From assembly GCF_024171925.1 (NCBI RefSeq), contig NZ_JAMTCO010000003.1, positions 248,001 to 312,000 of the forward strand: a stretch of 64,000 nucleotides of DNA, given 5' to 3'. Of the stretch, positions 58,801 to 64,000 are shown piece by piece. The DNA comes from Actinokineospora diospyrosa. GTDB lineage: Bacteria; Actinomycetota; Actinomycetes; Mycobacteriales; Pseudonocardiaceae. The notes under the pieces are model-generated. The model was not told the origin of the DNA. It ran no database searches and worked only from the letters and a program-made list of their open reading frames with translations. Positions within the stretch are counted from its first letter, which is position 1. The number at the start of each line of letters is the position of its first letter. Position numbers and translations under genes: made by a program.

Positions 58801-61514
58801 CAGTGACCGCGACCGACCCGCACGGCGCGCCGGTGATCACCATCGAATCCCTCGCGCTGCGCCCACTGACCGCCGTCCGCGACACCGAGTCCCTCTACCG
58901 CATCGACTGGGTCCCGGTCGCGGCGAACGCGCCTGCGGAGTTCGCCGAGCACACGCACGAACTCGCCGAGCCGCTCCCGCCGCACATCGTGTGGTCGCCC
59001 ACGGCCACGACCCCGGACGAGGCCGCGCTCGAAGCCCTGATCATCGCGCAGGACTGGGCGCTCGACCCGCGTGCGGCCGACTCGAGGCTGGTCGCGCTCA
59101 CCCGGCACGCTGTCGCGACCGGCCCCGGCGACCACGTCGACGACCTCGCGGGCGCCGCTGTCGACGGTCTGTTCCGGTCGGCCGCCAGCGAGAACCCCGG
59201 CCGCTTCGCCACCGTCGACCTCGACGACCACCCCGATTCCCGTGGCGCTCTCCCGGCCGCGCTCGCCGCCGGCGAACCACGACTCGCGATCCGCCGCGGC
59301 CAGGTCCTCGCCGCCCGCCTGGCCCGCGTCACCGCCCCGGCACTCGACCCGCGCCCCGGCACCCGCCTCGACGTCCTCGGCGACCGCACCATCGACAACC
59401 TCGCGTTCGTGCCCGATCCGGAGCGCGAGCTCGGGCCGAACGAGGTTCGGGTCTCGATGCGGGCCATGGGCGTCAACTTCCGCGACGTCGCGATCACCCT
59501 CGGTGTGGTGCCGGACCAGCAGGGCATGGGGACCGAGGGTGCCGGTGTCGTGCTCGCGGTCGGCGCCGACGTGCTCGACCTGGAGCCGGGCGACCGGGTG
59601 TTCGGCGTGTTCACCACCTGCTTCGCGACCGTGGCCACCACCGACCGCCGCGCGCTGGCCCGGATGCGTCCACAGTGGAGTTTCGCGGCGGCCGCCTCGG
59701 TCCCGACGCCCTTCCTCACCGCCTACTACGGTCTGGTCGACCTCGGCGGCATGGCCAAGGGCGACACTGTGCTCGTGCACGCCGCCGCCGGCGGGGTCGG
59801 TATGGCCGCGGTGCAACTGGCCCGGCACTTCGGCGCCGAGCCGTTCGGCACCGCCGGTCCGACCAAGTGGACCGCGACCGGCTTGGCCGACGACCACCTG
59901 GCCTCGTCGCGTTCCCTGGACTTCGAGCCGAGGCTGCGCGAGGCCACCGGCGGGCGCGGGTTCGACCTCGTCCTGAACTCCCTCGCGGGCGAGTACATCG
60001 ACGCCTCGCTGAGGCTGCTCGCCCCCGGTGGCCGGTTCATCGAGATGGGCAAGACCGACATCCGCGCCGGAGTCGCCAACTACCAAGCATTCGACCTGAT
60101 CGAGGCGGGCCCGGACCGGCTTGGCGAGATCCTCGCCGAAGTGCTCGCCCTGTTCGACCGGGGTGCGCTGGACCTGTTGCCGGTCACCGCGTGGGACCTG
60201 CGGCACGCCCCAGCCGCGTTCCGGCACATCGCGGGCGCCCGGCACATCGGCAAGAACGTGCTCACCCTGCCCACCCCGATCAATCCCGACGGAACGGTCC
60301 TGGTCACCGGCGGCAGCGGCGTGCTCGCCGGAATCCTTGCGCGACAACTGGTCGATGCCCACGGTGTTCGGGACGTGTTGTTGGTCAGCCGGAGCGGCAA
60401 CGCGCCAGCTGACATGCCGGAGCAAGCTCGCGCGGTCGCCTGCGACGTCACCGATCGCGCCGCCGTCGAGGCCCTGCTGGACGGCCTGACCCTCACCGGT
60501 GTCGTCCACGCGGCAGGCGTCCTCGACGACGGGGTCCTCGGCTCGCTCACCCCGGACCGCCTCGCCGCCGTCCTGCGCCCCAAGGTCACCGCCGCCCTGC
60601 TGCTCGACGAGCTGACCGCTCACCACGACCTGGCGTTCTTCGTCCTCTACTCGTCGGCATCGGCCACCCTCGGCACCGCGGGTCAGGCCAACTACGCCGC
60701 CGCGAACGCGGTCCTCGACGCCCTCGCTCAACGCCGCCGCGCTCGTGGTCTCCCCGCCCAGTCCCTGGCATGGGGATTGTGGGAGCAGGCCAGCGGCATG
60801 ACCGGACACTTGGGACAAGCGCACCGCGCGCGGGCGGGCGGCACGATCTCCGCTGAGCGGGGCATGGCCCTGTTCGACTCGGCCTTGACCCTCCCCGACG
60901 CGCACCTCGTGCCGATCCCGCTCGACCTGAAGGCCATTGTGGACGTTCCGCCGCTGTTGCGCGGCCTCGTCCGGCCCGTGGCCGCGACCAGGGCTAAGGC
61001 AGGCGCCGCGACACCGCTCGACCTCGGCGACCGACTCGCCCGACTGCCCGAACCGGAACAGCGCCGCACGCTGGTGGACCTGGTCCGGGACAACGCCGCC
61101 GCGGTCCTCGGGCACGCGGACGCGACCGCCGTCGGGGCGCAGCGGGCGTTCAAGGAACTCGGTTTCGACTCGCTCACCGGCGTTGAACTGCGCAACCGAC
61201 TCGCTGGGGCGACTGACCTGCGGCTACCCGCGACGCTGGTGTTCGACCACCCCACCCCGGTCGAACTCGCCGACCGGCTCTGGACCGAACTGCTCGGCGG
61301 CGCGGACCCGGACGCCGTCGCGCTCGCCGATCTGGACCGGCTCACCGCGACCGTCCAAGCGCTGCCGGTCGGCGTCCTCGCCGACAGTGCCCTGGCCGAC
61401 CGGTTGCGGGCCCTGCTGGAGACCGTGACCGGCGGCGGAGTGGCGGGGCAGCTGGAATCTGCCTCCGCCGACGACGTCTTCGACTTCATCGACAAGGAAC
61501 TCGGCGTGTCGTGA
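46896..61514 (+). CDS. Three-module type I polyketide synthase (M11-M13)
   Basis: A 4872-residue megasynthase. The GTG start at 46896 opens a docking coiled coil (MTDEKKYLEYLKRLTADLRQ, residues 1-~33) matching the style of the 972 and 61571 genes. Modules: M11 KS-AT(methylmalonyl)-KR-ACP, M12 KS-AT(malonyl)-KR-ACP, M13 KS-AT(methylmalonyl)-DH-ER-KR-ACP, then a C-terminal docking tail ~4790-4872 ending DVFDFIDKELGVS. It is separated from the upstream PKS by 420 bases rather than the usual tens, but is colinear with it; it should receive the chain from the EEFLSLIDQELGR tail of M10. TTA codons occur at 49065 (M11 AT) and 54729 (M12 KR). M11 uses noticeably more CTA, GTT and GCT codons than M12-M13. 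No inactivating change is seen in KS, AT or ACP active sites. Confidence 0.97.
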   Translation: MTDEKKYLEYLKRLTADLRQARRRLRVAEDRPHEPIAIVGMACRYPGGIASPEQLWELVAQGRDGVSPFPVDRGWDVVFDDDPDAPGTSYAREGGFVHTAAEFDATLFGISPREAVAMDPQQRILLETAWEAVERAGFDPLSLRGSRTGVFIGSSSSAYGAGLRELPPGAEGHLLTGNAPSVVSGRVAYTLGLEGPAVTVDTACSSSLVALHLAVQALRAGECDMALTGGVTVMTTPGIFTEFSRQKGLAADGRCKAFAAAADGTGWAEGAGVLVVERLADAKARGHRVLAVVRGTAVNSDGASNGLTAPNGPSQERVIRAALANARLTPADVDAVEAHGTGTTLGDPIEAQALLATYGQDRELPLLLGSIKSNLGHSQAAAGAAGIIKVVQALQHELLPKTLHVDTPTPHVDWAAGAVELLTEPTPWPRDAERPRRAGVSSFSVSGTNAHIVIEEADPHEPVEPVAPPAVLAWPVAARTGDALRAAAAALSTVEAQPVDVAWSLVTGRAALEHRAVVVGSTTEELRAGLAAVERGESAVNVVSGVARSDATPVFVFPGQGSQWVGMATGLLETSPVFAARMVECADALSQYVDWSLLDVVRRGEFDRVDVVQPVLWAVMVSLAELWGSVGVTPAAVIGHSQGEIAAAVVAGALSLEAGARVVALRSRAIAEVLGGTGGMVSLALPHDEAAALIERWPGLSVAAVNGPQSTVVSGDVAALDELLALSEESGVRARRVPVDYASHSAHVERLRDRLDLPDLAPRSAQVPFYSAVTGNVIDTAELDADYWYRNLRETVRFDQATSAALAAGHTVFIEVSAHPVLTVGLQETLEQAGTGTALATLRRDEGDLRRWLTAVAEAHVAGVRVDWSVLAAGGAWVDLPTYQFQRQHYWLAAPIVAAESWRYRVDWQPLPLGSGAVGTWAVVRTESVDGQWCLDALAARGVEPVEIVLADDDLDRWSLAERMREVGYPDGVVSLLAFDDRPHIDDEAVTVGVGGTLTLVQALGDAGVTAPLWCVTQGLDNPVQVQVWGLGRVAALEVPSQWGGLIDLPPGGDPAAVVAMLGGDEDQVVVRADGVFGRRLERAPEPRTATPLTLSGPVLVTGGTGALGAAVARWLVGRGASVVLASRRGLDAPGAAELSAELGATVVACDVADRASVEAVLAAHPVVGVVHAAGVDHSVPLDETDVAEFAEGLRAKVLGAAHLDELLGDAEIFVLFSSIAGVWGSGNQASYAAANAYLDALAESRRARGLQATSIAWGAWADAGMATRGGAGEFLRRRGINPMSPQRCLAGLAAAVDAGETAVTIADIDWTRFVPTFTTSRPSPLLAAFAPDVVVASDVPEVSALVGALADRTSAERRRIVLDAVRRETAVVLGYTDPVDSDRPFKDLGVDSVTAVEVRNRLTTVAGVRLPATVVFDYPNPVALADHLLGELLPEDAGSTDLPVASVGTTSGSIAIVGMSCRFPGGVNSPEALWQLVRDEVDGVSVFPTDRGWDLGRADGAYAPEGGFLYDATTFDADLFGISPREAASMDPQQRVLLEAAWEVLERSKIDPYSLRGTDTGVFVGASASGYGVGMNTSSGSEGHYLTGTSSSVMSGRLAYTFGLEGPAVTIDTACSSSLVALHLAMRALAAGECGMALVAGVAVMTSSDIFAEFSRQNGLAGDGRCKSFAGAADGTGWGEGVGALLVMPLDEAVRQGRDVLAVVRGSAVNSDGASNGLTAPNGPSQQRVIRAALADARLRATDVDVVEGHGTGTRLGDPIEAQALLATYGQERETPLWLGSLKSNIGHTQAASGMAGIMKMVMAMRHGHLPKTLHVDEPTPHVDWTAGSVSLLTDARPWPDLDRPRRAGISAFGVSGTNAHVILEQAPAALDRPPRPAAVVPWVFSGKTEPALDAQLDATPAGAPADIAHTLAVGRASLAHRAVLLDHQTIARGVAEPRRLGYLFTGQGSQRAGMGEHLREAFPVFAETYDAVVAKVPFGDDLGETGNAQPALFALQVAMFRLLESWGLAPDVLIGHSIGELAAAHVAGVLSLDDACTLVAARARLMQAIQNDGAMLAIEAAEDEVELPGGVDLAAVNSDRSIVVSGDRRTVEQFKRGIVEQGRRTTLLRVSHAFHSHHMDQMLDAFAEVARGLTYHEPVIRIVPTATGRVDSPEYWVRQVRDTVRFAEAVAGQDADFLELGPDGVLSALVDGAAFPLLRAGKPETDTAVHAVAGVWVRGAKVAWASVIDGGAPIDLPTYPFQRQRFWLDTFPAPPAATEDEHAFWAAVDQGDVQALATSLDLDQATLDAVLPALTTWRRTRTDRSTADSWRYRATWTPLPDPDRAPLGTWLAVACPPDIHDALRAHGAEVVELALTGTETDRWNLAQHLLGTYDGVVTAALPGRHPEYPDLPTAVALPVLLLQALGDAGSTAPLWCLTRGAQSTGRSDRPADPDQAALWGMGRVAALEFPARWGGLIDLPETLDSRAAQRLAAALTGAEDQVAIRPSGSYGRRITRATSSSAVSEVAAGRSGWLAEGTVLITGGTGALAARAAELVLDRGAEHLLLLSRSGPDAPRAQELLARYGDRVSIVAADIADRDALADAITGHDITAAFHTAGVVESVPLAETGLGEFADVLRAKVTGAKNLHELLPHAHLVLFSSIAATWGSGNQAAYSAANAYLDGLAEHRRARDLPVTSVAWGPWAGDGMLVSEDAEEYLLRRGLAAMDPALATAALAKALDNGDTTVTVADVDWSRFTAAFTTSRPSPLLADFAEPVPIPEQRPVDLGDLLTLVRASAAAVLGHSDPEAIEPGRPFNDLGFDSLTAVELRDRLVSATGLPLPATLVFDYPTARALADHLAGDLRAPEDIAAGADPNEPIAIIGMACRYPGGVRSPEDLWELVRSGGDGMGAFPTDRGWWLDGLYDPDPDNPASSHAHEGGFLYDVADFDAALFGVSPREAMAMDPQQRLLLETSWEAFEHAGINPLSLNGSSTGVFAGTNSHDYLSLLADAPEGSEGYLATGSSASVISGRVAYTFGLEGPAVTVDTACSSSLVALHMAVRALRGGECTMAVAGGVVVMSTPGVFTEFSRQNGVAPDGRCKSYADAADGTGWGEGVGVLVVERLSDARRNGHRVLAVVRGTAVNSDGASNGLTAPNGPSQQRVIRAALADAGLTTSDVDVVEGHGTGTRLGDPIEAQALLATYGQDRETPLWLGSVKSNIGHTQAASGVAGVIKVVQAMRHGLLPRTLHVDAPTSHVDWNAGAVRLLTESRPWSADRPRRAGVSSFGVSGTNAHIVLESVADSEQAAPVDRPVVPWVLSADTAQALREQAENLSTVEVNPVDTAWTLATARASLSHRAVVFGNEGLAALATGRETIGTGTSAALVFVFPGQGSQWVGMAVDLLDEPVFRGRIEECERALAPHVDWSLLDVLRGGDLERVEVVQPVLWAVMVSLASLWTAVGVRPAAVLGHSQGEIAAAVVAGGLTLEDGARVVALRAKAIAEFLRPETTPISDTHREWAEYYGLIDGEGGMVSLAASHADAQNLIASWPALSIAAVNGPLSTVVSGDLAALDELLAVCADCDVRAKRIPVDYASHSAHVERVRDRLLADLAPITPVTGTIPFHSAVTAGQVDTATLDANYWYDNLRDTVLFEQATTNLIDAGRTVFLEVSAHPVLTVGIQETLDATDSAGTVLTTLRRDEPGRWFTALAEAHVAGIDVDWAEVLRHWGGRVVDLPTYPFQRQRFWPKPVTSTDVAAAGLADARHPLLGAAVALAGDDGTLWTGRLSLATQPWLADHAVAGSVLLPGTAFVDLALHAGGHIDDLALRTPLVLPERGAVQLQVRANGNTLTVHSRPEAGGDWTTHATGTLSDSVTEPVQLPWPPTGEPLDTQDFYASLAEAGYAYGPTFRGLTAAWKSGDDVYAEVELGDAGSFGIHPALLDSALHAASLGGLLGGGTLLPFAWTGVTLHATGATALRVRISPIGADTIAVTATDPHGAPVITIESLALRPLTAVRDTESLYRIDWVPVAANAPAEFAEHTHELAEPLPPHIVWSPTATTPDEAALEALIIAQDWALDPRAADSRLVALTRHAVATGPGDHVDDLAGAAVDGLFRSAASENPGRFATVDLDDHPDSRGALPAALAAGEPRLAIRRGQVLAARLARVTAPALDPRPGTRLDVLGDRTIDNLAFVPDPERELGPNEVRVSMRAMGVNFRDVAITLGVVPDQQGMGTEGAGVVLAVGADVLDLEPGDRVFGVFTTCFATVATTDRRALARMRPQWSFAAAASVPTPFLTAYYGLVDLGGMAKGDTVLVHAAAGGVGMAAVQLARHFGAEPFGTAGPTKWTATGLADDHLASSRSLDFEPRLREATGGRGFDLVLNSLAGEYIDASLRLLAPGGRFIEMGKTDIRAGVANYQAFDLIEAGPDRLGEILAEVLALFDRGALDLLPVTAWDLRHAPAAFRHIAGARHIGKNVLTLPTPINPDGTVLVTGGSGVLAGILARQLVDAHGVRDVLLVSRSGNAPADMPEQARAVACDVTDRAAVEALLDGLTLTGVVHAAGVLDDGVLGSLTPDRLAAVLRPKVTAALLLDELTAHHDLAFFVLYSSASATLGTAGQANYAAANAVLDALAQRRRARGLPAQSLAWGLWEQASGMTGHLGQAHRARAGGTISAERGMALFDSALTLPDAHLVPIPLDLKAIVDVPPLLRGLVRPVAATRAKAGAATPLDLGDRLARLPEPEQRRTLVDLVRDNAAAVLGHADATAVGAQRAFKELGFDSLTGVELRNRLAGATDLRLPATLVFDHPTPVELADRLWTELLGGADPDAVALADLDRLTATVQALPVGVLADSALADRLRALLETVTGGGVAGQLESASADDVFDFIDKELGVS
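46995..51193 (+). other. PKS module M11: KS-AT(methylmalonyl)-KR(A)-ACP
   Basis: Residues are for the 4872-residue protein. KS starts at E34 with Cys204; the FTEFSRQ and SVVSGRVAY pattern is closest to type b. AT from F555 opens FVFPGQGSQWVGM and has Ser641 in GHSQGE and YASH from Tyr741, the methylmalonyl-CoA signature. It lacks the AT-rich tract of the malonyl ATs. KR catalytic half ~1099 on has Tyr1232, Trp eight residues before it (GVWGSGNQASY) and no LDD: A-type, with Gln three before Tyr pointing to A1 (no epimerisation). ACP Ser1393 sits in GVDSVTAVEV, divergent from the usual [10 protein letters not shown]. Expected outcome is a methyl-branched L-hydroxy unit. From about 47345 to 51240 codon usage differs from the flanks. 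Confidence 0.94.
51255..55428 (+). other. PKS module M12: KS-AT(malonyl)-KR(A)-ACP
   Basis: KS starts at S1454 with Cys1616; GASASGYG, EGHGTGTRLGDP and QAASG make it type c. AT from Y1944 has Ser2019 in GHSIGE and HAFH from His2114 (followed by SHHMDQ): malonyl. A dimerisation-element-like helix (HAFWAAVDQGDVQALATSLD, near 53690) precedes the KR, as in M9. KR catalytic half ~2519 on: the nucleotide loop reads TGGTGALA instead of the usual ending LG; Tyr2656 in AYSAAN, Trp eight residues before it, no LDD: A-type. ACP Ser2804. TTA codon at 54729. Expected outcome is an L-hydroxyl on an unbranched unit. Confidence 0.93.
53135..53206 (+). repeat. AT-rich repeat tract in AT of M12
   Basis: Variants GGACTGTTGAAC and GGATTGTCGAAC in tandem, each one base from the consensus. 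It is the only copy within this gene; the two methylmalonyl ATs on either side lack it. Confidence 0.65.
55464..61287 (+). other. PKS module M13: KS-AT(methylmalonyl)-DH-ER-KR(B)-ACP
   Basis: KS starts at N2857 with Cys3030; AGTNSHDY (type a) in its first half but EGHGTGTRLGDP and QAASG (type c) in its second. AT from F3367 has Ser3452 in GHSQGE and YASH from Tyr3573: methylmalonyl. It carries an extra ~21-residue loop (about 3486-3509, TTPISDTHREWAEYYGLID). DH from ~3742 has His3777 in HAVAGSVLLP and Asp3921 in HPALLDSALH. ER ~4163-4461 has Val4205 where M1, M4 and M7 have Tyr (LGVVP against LGQYP). KR ~4466 on has LDD after HAAGV, Tyr4600 in NYAAAN and no Trp: B-type; the nucleotide loop ends VLA. 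ACP Ser4759. Expected outcome is a fully reduced, methyl-branched unit. Confidence 0.95.
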
Positions 61515-61557
61515 CCACGGCCTGAACCCCAGCAGCCCCGACCCGGACGGATGTGGT

Positions 61558-61563
61558 GGAGGA
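61558..61563 (+). promoter_or_regulatory. Ribosome binding site for the 61571 PKS gene
   Basis: GGAGGA lies seven bases before ATG 61571 in the 56-base gap after the M11-M13 gene, a strong match that fixes the start. Confidence 0.75.
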
Positions 61564-61570
61564 CCCCGAC

Positions 61571-64000
61571 ATGGCTGACGACGAGAAGCTCCTGCGGTAC
61601 CTGAAGCGGGTTACCGCCGACCTCGCGGACACCCGCGAGCGGCTGGCCGCGCTGCGGGAACCGGTCGCCGTCGTCGGCATGGGCTGCCGCTACCCCGGTG
61701 GCGTGCGCACCCCCGACGACCTGTGGGAACTGGTCCGCGACGGCCGTGACGCGGTCACCGGGTTCCCCGACGGCCGCGGGATCGACGCCGACCCGCTCGC
61801 CGTGCGCGGTGGCTTCCTCGACGACGCCGACCGGTTCGACGCCGCGCTGTTCGGCATCAGCCCGCGCGAGGCGCTGACCATGGACCCGCAGCAGCGCGTG
61901 TTGCTGGAGGTCGCCTGGGAGGCGTTGGAGCGCGCGGGGATCGACCCGCTTTCGCTGCGCGGGACTCGGACCGGGGTGTTCGCGGGCGCTGGTGCTTCGA
62001 ACTACGGGATCGGGCTTGAACTGCCCGAGGGCGCCGAAGGGCACCTGCTCACCGGCAGCGCCGCCAGCGTCGTGTCGGGCCGAGTCGCTTACGCGCTCGG
62101 ACTTGAAGGTCCAGCGGTCACTGTGGACACTGCCTGTTCAAGCAGCCTCGTCGCGTTGCACTTGGCTGTCAAAGCGCTCCAGGCTGATGAGTGCTCGGTG
62201 GCGCTGGCCGCAGGTGTGACCGTGATGGCCGGTCTGGGTCTCTACAGCGAGTTCGGCGCCCAGGGTGGTCTCGCCGGCGATGGGCGGTGCAAGGCGTTCT
62301 CGGCTAATGCTGACGGCACCGGGTGGGGCGAGGGCGCGGGTGTCCTGGTGTTGACGAGACTCTCCGAGGCCCGGCGACGCGGGTACGAAGTCTTAGCTGT
62401 TGTCAGTGGCACGGCTGTGAATGCCGATGGCGCGTCCAACGGGCTGACCGCCCCGAACGGCCCTTCGCAGCAGCGGGTCATCCGGGCCGCGCTCGCCGCC
62501 GCGGGCCTCACGCCGTCCGATGTGGACGCGGTCGAGGCGCACGGGACCGGGACCGTGCTGGGCGACCCGATCGAGGCGCAGGCGCTGGCCGCCGCGTACG
62601 GGCGGGACCGGGACGAGCCGCTGTGGTTGGGGTCCATCAAGTCCAACATCGGGCACACCCAGGCCGCCGCGGGTGTCGCCGGGGTGATCAAGTCGGTGCT
62701 GGCGCTGCGGCACGGTGTGCTGCCGATGACCCTGCACGCCGAGGAGCCATCCCCGCACATCGACTGGAGCGCCCTGCGGCTGCTGAGCTCGCAGCGGGCC
62801 TGGCCCCAGGTCGACCGGCCGCGCCGGATCGGGGTGTCCTCGTTCGGGATGAGCGGCACCAACGCGCACGTGATCCTGTCCGGTGTGGACCCGGCGCCGG
62901 TCGCGGCGGGGACCGCGCCCGCACTGGTGCCGTGCCTGGTGTCGGCGCACACCCCCGAGGTGCTCCGGGAGCAGGCCCACCGACTCCTCGGCTCGCTCGA
63001 CGGGTCACTGCTCGACCTGGGGCACACCCTCGCCACCGCGCGCGCCGCGCTCGAGCACCGCGCGGTCGTGCTGGCCGCCGACCGGGACGGCCTCGTCGAC
63101 GGGTTGCGCGCCATCGCCGCTGGTCGACCGGCGGGAACCGTGGTCACCGGCACCGCGGACGACGGCCGCACCGCCTTCCTGTTCACCGGGCAGGGTGCCC
63201 AGCGCGCGGGCATGGGCGAGCAGCTCGCCGCCGCGTTCCCCGTGTTCGCCGCCGCGCACACCGACGTGCTGGCCAGGTTCGGCGAGCTCGGCGACCTGGA
63301 CCGCACCGAACACGCCCAGCCCGCGATCTTCGCCTTCGAGGTCGCGCTGTTCCGGCTGTTGGAGTCCTGGGGCGTCCGGCCCGACTACCTCGTCGGCCAC
63401 TCCATCGGCGAGATCGCCGCCGCCCACGTCGCGGGCATCTTCACCCTCGACGACGCCTGCACCCTGGTTTCCGCCCGTGCCCGGCTCATGGGAGCCCTCC
63501 CCGAGGGCGGCGCCATGCTCGCCATCGAGGCCGCCGAGTCGGATATCGAACTCCCCGAGGGCATCGACCTCGCCGCGGTGAACTCCGATCGGTCAATTGT
63601 CGTATCGGGGGATCGTAGGATTGTTCAACAGTTGAAGGACAGGATTGTTGATCAAGGTCGCCGGGCCAAGGACCTCGCCGTCTCGCACGCGTTCCACTCT
63701 CGGCTGATGGACCCGATGCTGCCCGAGTTCAGGGCGGCGTTGGCCGGGGTCACCTTTGGCCGGGCCACCCTGCCCGTGGTGTCGACGGTGTCCGGTGAGC
63801 TGCTGGTCGAGGCCACCGCCGAGTACTGGGCCCAGCAGGTGCGGGAACCGGTGCGCTTCGCCACCGCGGTCGAGTGGTTGCGTGCCGCCGGGGTCACCCG
63901 GTTCGTCGAGGTCGGCCCGGATGGCGTGCTCGCCGCCATGGTCGACGGGGCGGTGGCGCTCTCGCGGCGGGACCGCGACGAGGTCGACGCGCTGCTCACC
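61571..64000 (+). CDS. Modular type I PKS, N-terminal part (M14: KS-AT), 3' partial
   Basis: The frame from ATG 61571 stays open to the window end (810 codons). Residues 1-29 ([20 protein letters not shown]) form a docking coiled coil much like that of the M11-M13 protein. KS starts at E30 with Cys189 in TACSSS and intact [12 protein letters not shown] and [10 protein letters not shown]; after GWDL-equivalent sequence it has a shortened, unusual segment ([15 protein letters not shown]). AT from F536 has Ser611 in GHSIGE and HAFH from His706: malonyl. The window ends in the post-AT region, so the reductive domains are unknown. It should take the chain from the M13 ACP. A TTA codon lies at 62393. 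The 56-base spacing suggests an operon with the upstream gene. Confidence 0.95.
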   Translation, partial: MADDEKLLRYLKRVTADLADTRERLAALREPVAVVGMGCRYPGGVRTPDDLWELVRDGRDAVTGFPDGRGIDADPLAVRGGFLDDADRFDAALFGISPREALTMDPQQRVLLEVAWEALERAGIDPLSLRGTRTGVFAGAGASNYGIGLELPEGAEGHLLTGSAASVVSGRVAYALGLEGPAVTVDTACSSSLVALHLAVKALQADECSVALAAGVTVMAGLGLYSEFGAQGGLAGDGRCKAFSANADGTGWGEGAGVLVLTRLSEARRRGYEVLAVVSGTAVNADGASNGLTAPNGPSQQRVIRAALAAAGLTPSDVDAVEAHGTGTVLGDPIEAQALAAAYGRDRDEPLWLGSIKSNIGHTQAAAGVAGVIKSVLALRHGVLPMTLHAEEPSPHIDWSALRLLSSQRAWPQVDRPRRIGVSSFGMSGTNAHVILSGVDPAPVAAGTAPALVPCLVSAHTPEVLREQAHRLLGSLDGSLLDLGHTLATARAALEHRAVVLAADRDGLVDGLRAIAAGRPAGTVVTGTADDGRTAFLFTGQGAQRAGMGEQLAAAFPVFAAAHTDVLARFGELGDLDRTEHAQPAIFAFEVALFRLLESWGVRPDYLVGHSIGEIAAAHVAGIFTLDDACTLVSARARLMGALPEGGAMLAIEAAESDIELPEGIDLAAVNSDRSIVVSGDRRIVQQLKDRIVDQGRRAKDLAVSHAFHSRLMDPMLPEFRAALAGVTFGRATLPVVSTVSGELLVEATAEYWAQQVREPVRFATAVEWLRAAGVTRFVEVGPDGVLAAMVDGAVALSRRDRDEVDALLT
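63586..63658 (+). repeat. AT-rich repeat tract in AT of M14 (diverged copy)
   Basis: First unit reads GGATTGTTCAACAGTTGAA, itself palindromic (GTTCAAC-GTTGAA), and the second GGATTGTTGATC. It encodes [12 protein letters not shown]; the C-for-G change resembles the M10 segment IVQQLN. Confidence 0.6.

Overview
The window is one continuous stretch of a very large modular type I (cis-AT) polyketide synthase locus. All five genes lie on the + strand, and nothing else in the 64 kb has convincing coding support. The DNA is very GC-rich with strong third-position G/C bias. The coding style (GTG/ATG starts, TTA codons kept rare, very large colinear PKS genes with coiled-coil docking ends) points to an actinomycete; a member of the Pseudonocardiaceae is my best guess but is not proven. 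Neither a loading module nor a thioesterase is present, so the locus continues on both sides.

Layout (module numbers M0-M14 are local to this window). Positions 1-945 hold the 3' end of a PKS gene (end of the M0 ketoreductase, ACP, docking tail). 972-24377 is a five-module PKS: M1 KS-AT-DH-ER-KR-ACP, M2 KS-AT-KR-ACP, M3 KS-AT-KR-ACP, M4 KS-AT-DH-ER-KR-ACP, M5 KS-AT-KR-ACP. 24393-46475 is a second five-module PKS: M6 KR-only, M7 fully reducing, M8 KR-only, M9 KR-only, M10 KR-only. A 420-base non-PKS gap (46476-46895) holds inverted repeats and a small orphan frame. 46896-61514 is a three-module PKS: M11 KR-only, M12 KR-only, M13 fully reducing. 61571 to the window end is the start of a further PKS (M14 KS-AT, cut off).

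Together the proteins act as one assembly line passed from protein to protein by terminal docking helices. All KS and AT active sites that can be seen are intact. Twelve ATs carry the malonyl-CoA signature (GHSIGE plus HAFH); M11 and M13 carry the methylmalonyl-CoA signature (GHSQGE plus YASH). The expected segment is a long, mostly unbranched 1,3-polyol interrupted by fully reduced positions, with methyl branches only from M11 and M13. Beta-carbon outcome from M1 to M13: CH2, OH, OH, CH2, OH, OH, CH2, OH, OH, OH, OH, OH, CH2. The final product cannot be named from this window.

The most interesting points are these. (1) KS signatures recur with a three-module period (types a, b, c) through the whole line and ignore gene borders, which suggests tandem duplication of a three-module unit; M10 looks like a unit that lost DH and ER. 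(2) An AT-rich tract built on a 12-base repeat recurs in 11 of 12 malonyl AT domains and has inverted partners further downstream in the same domains. (3) A hairpin-rich, Gly-coding stretch sits in frame between M9 and M10. (4) M11 has codon usage unlike its surroundings. (5) The 420-base gap carries a 13-base inverted repeat and a small frame overlapping the upstream stop codon.
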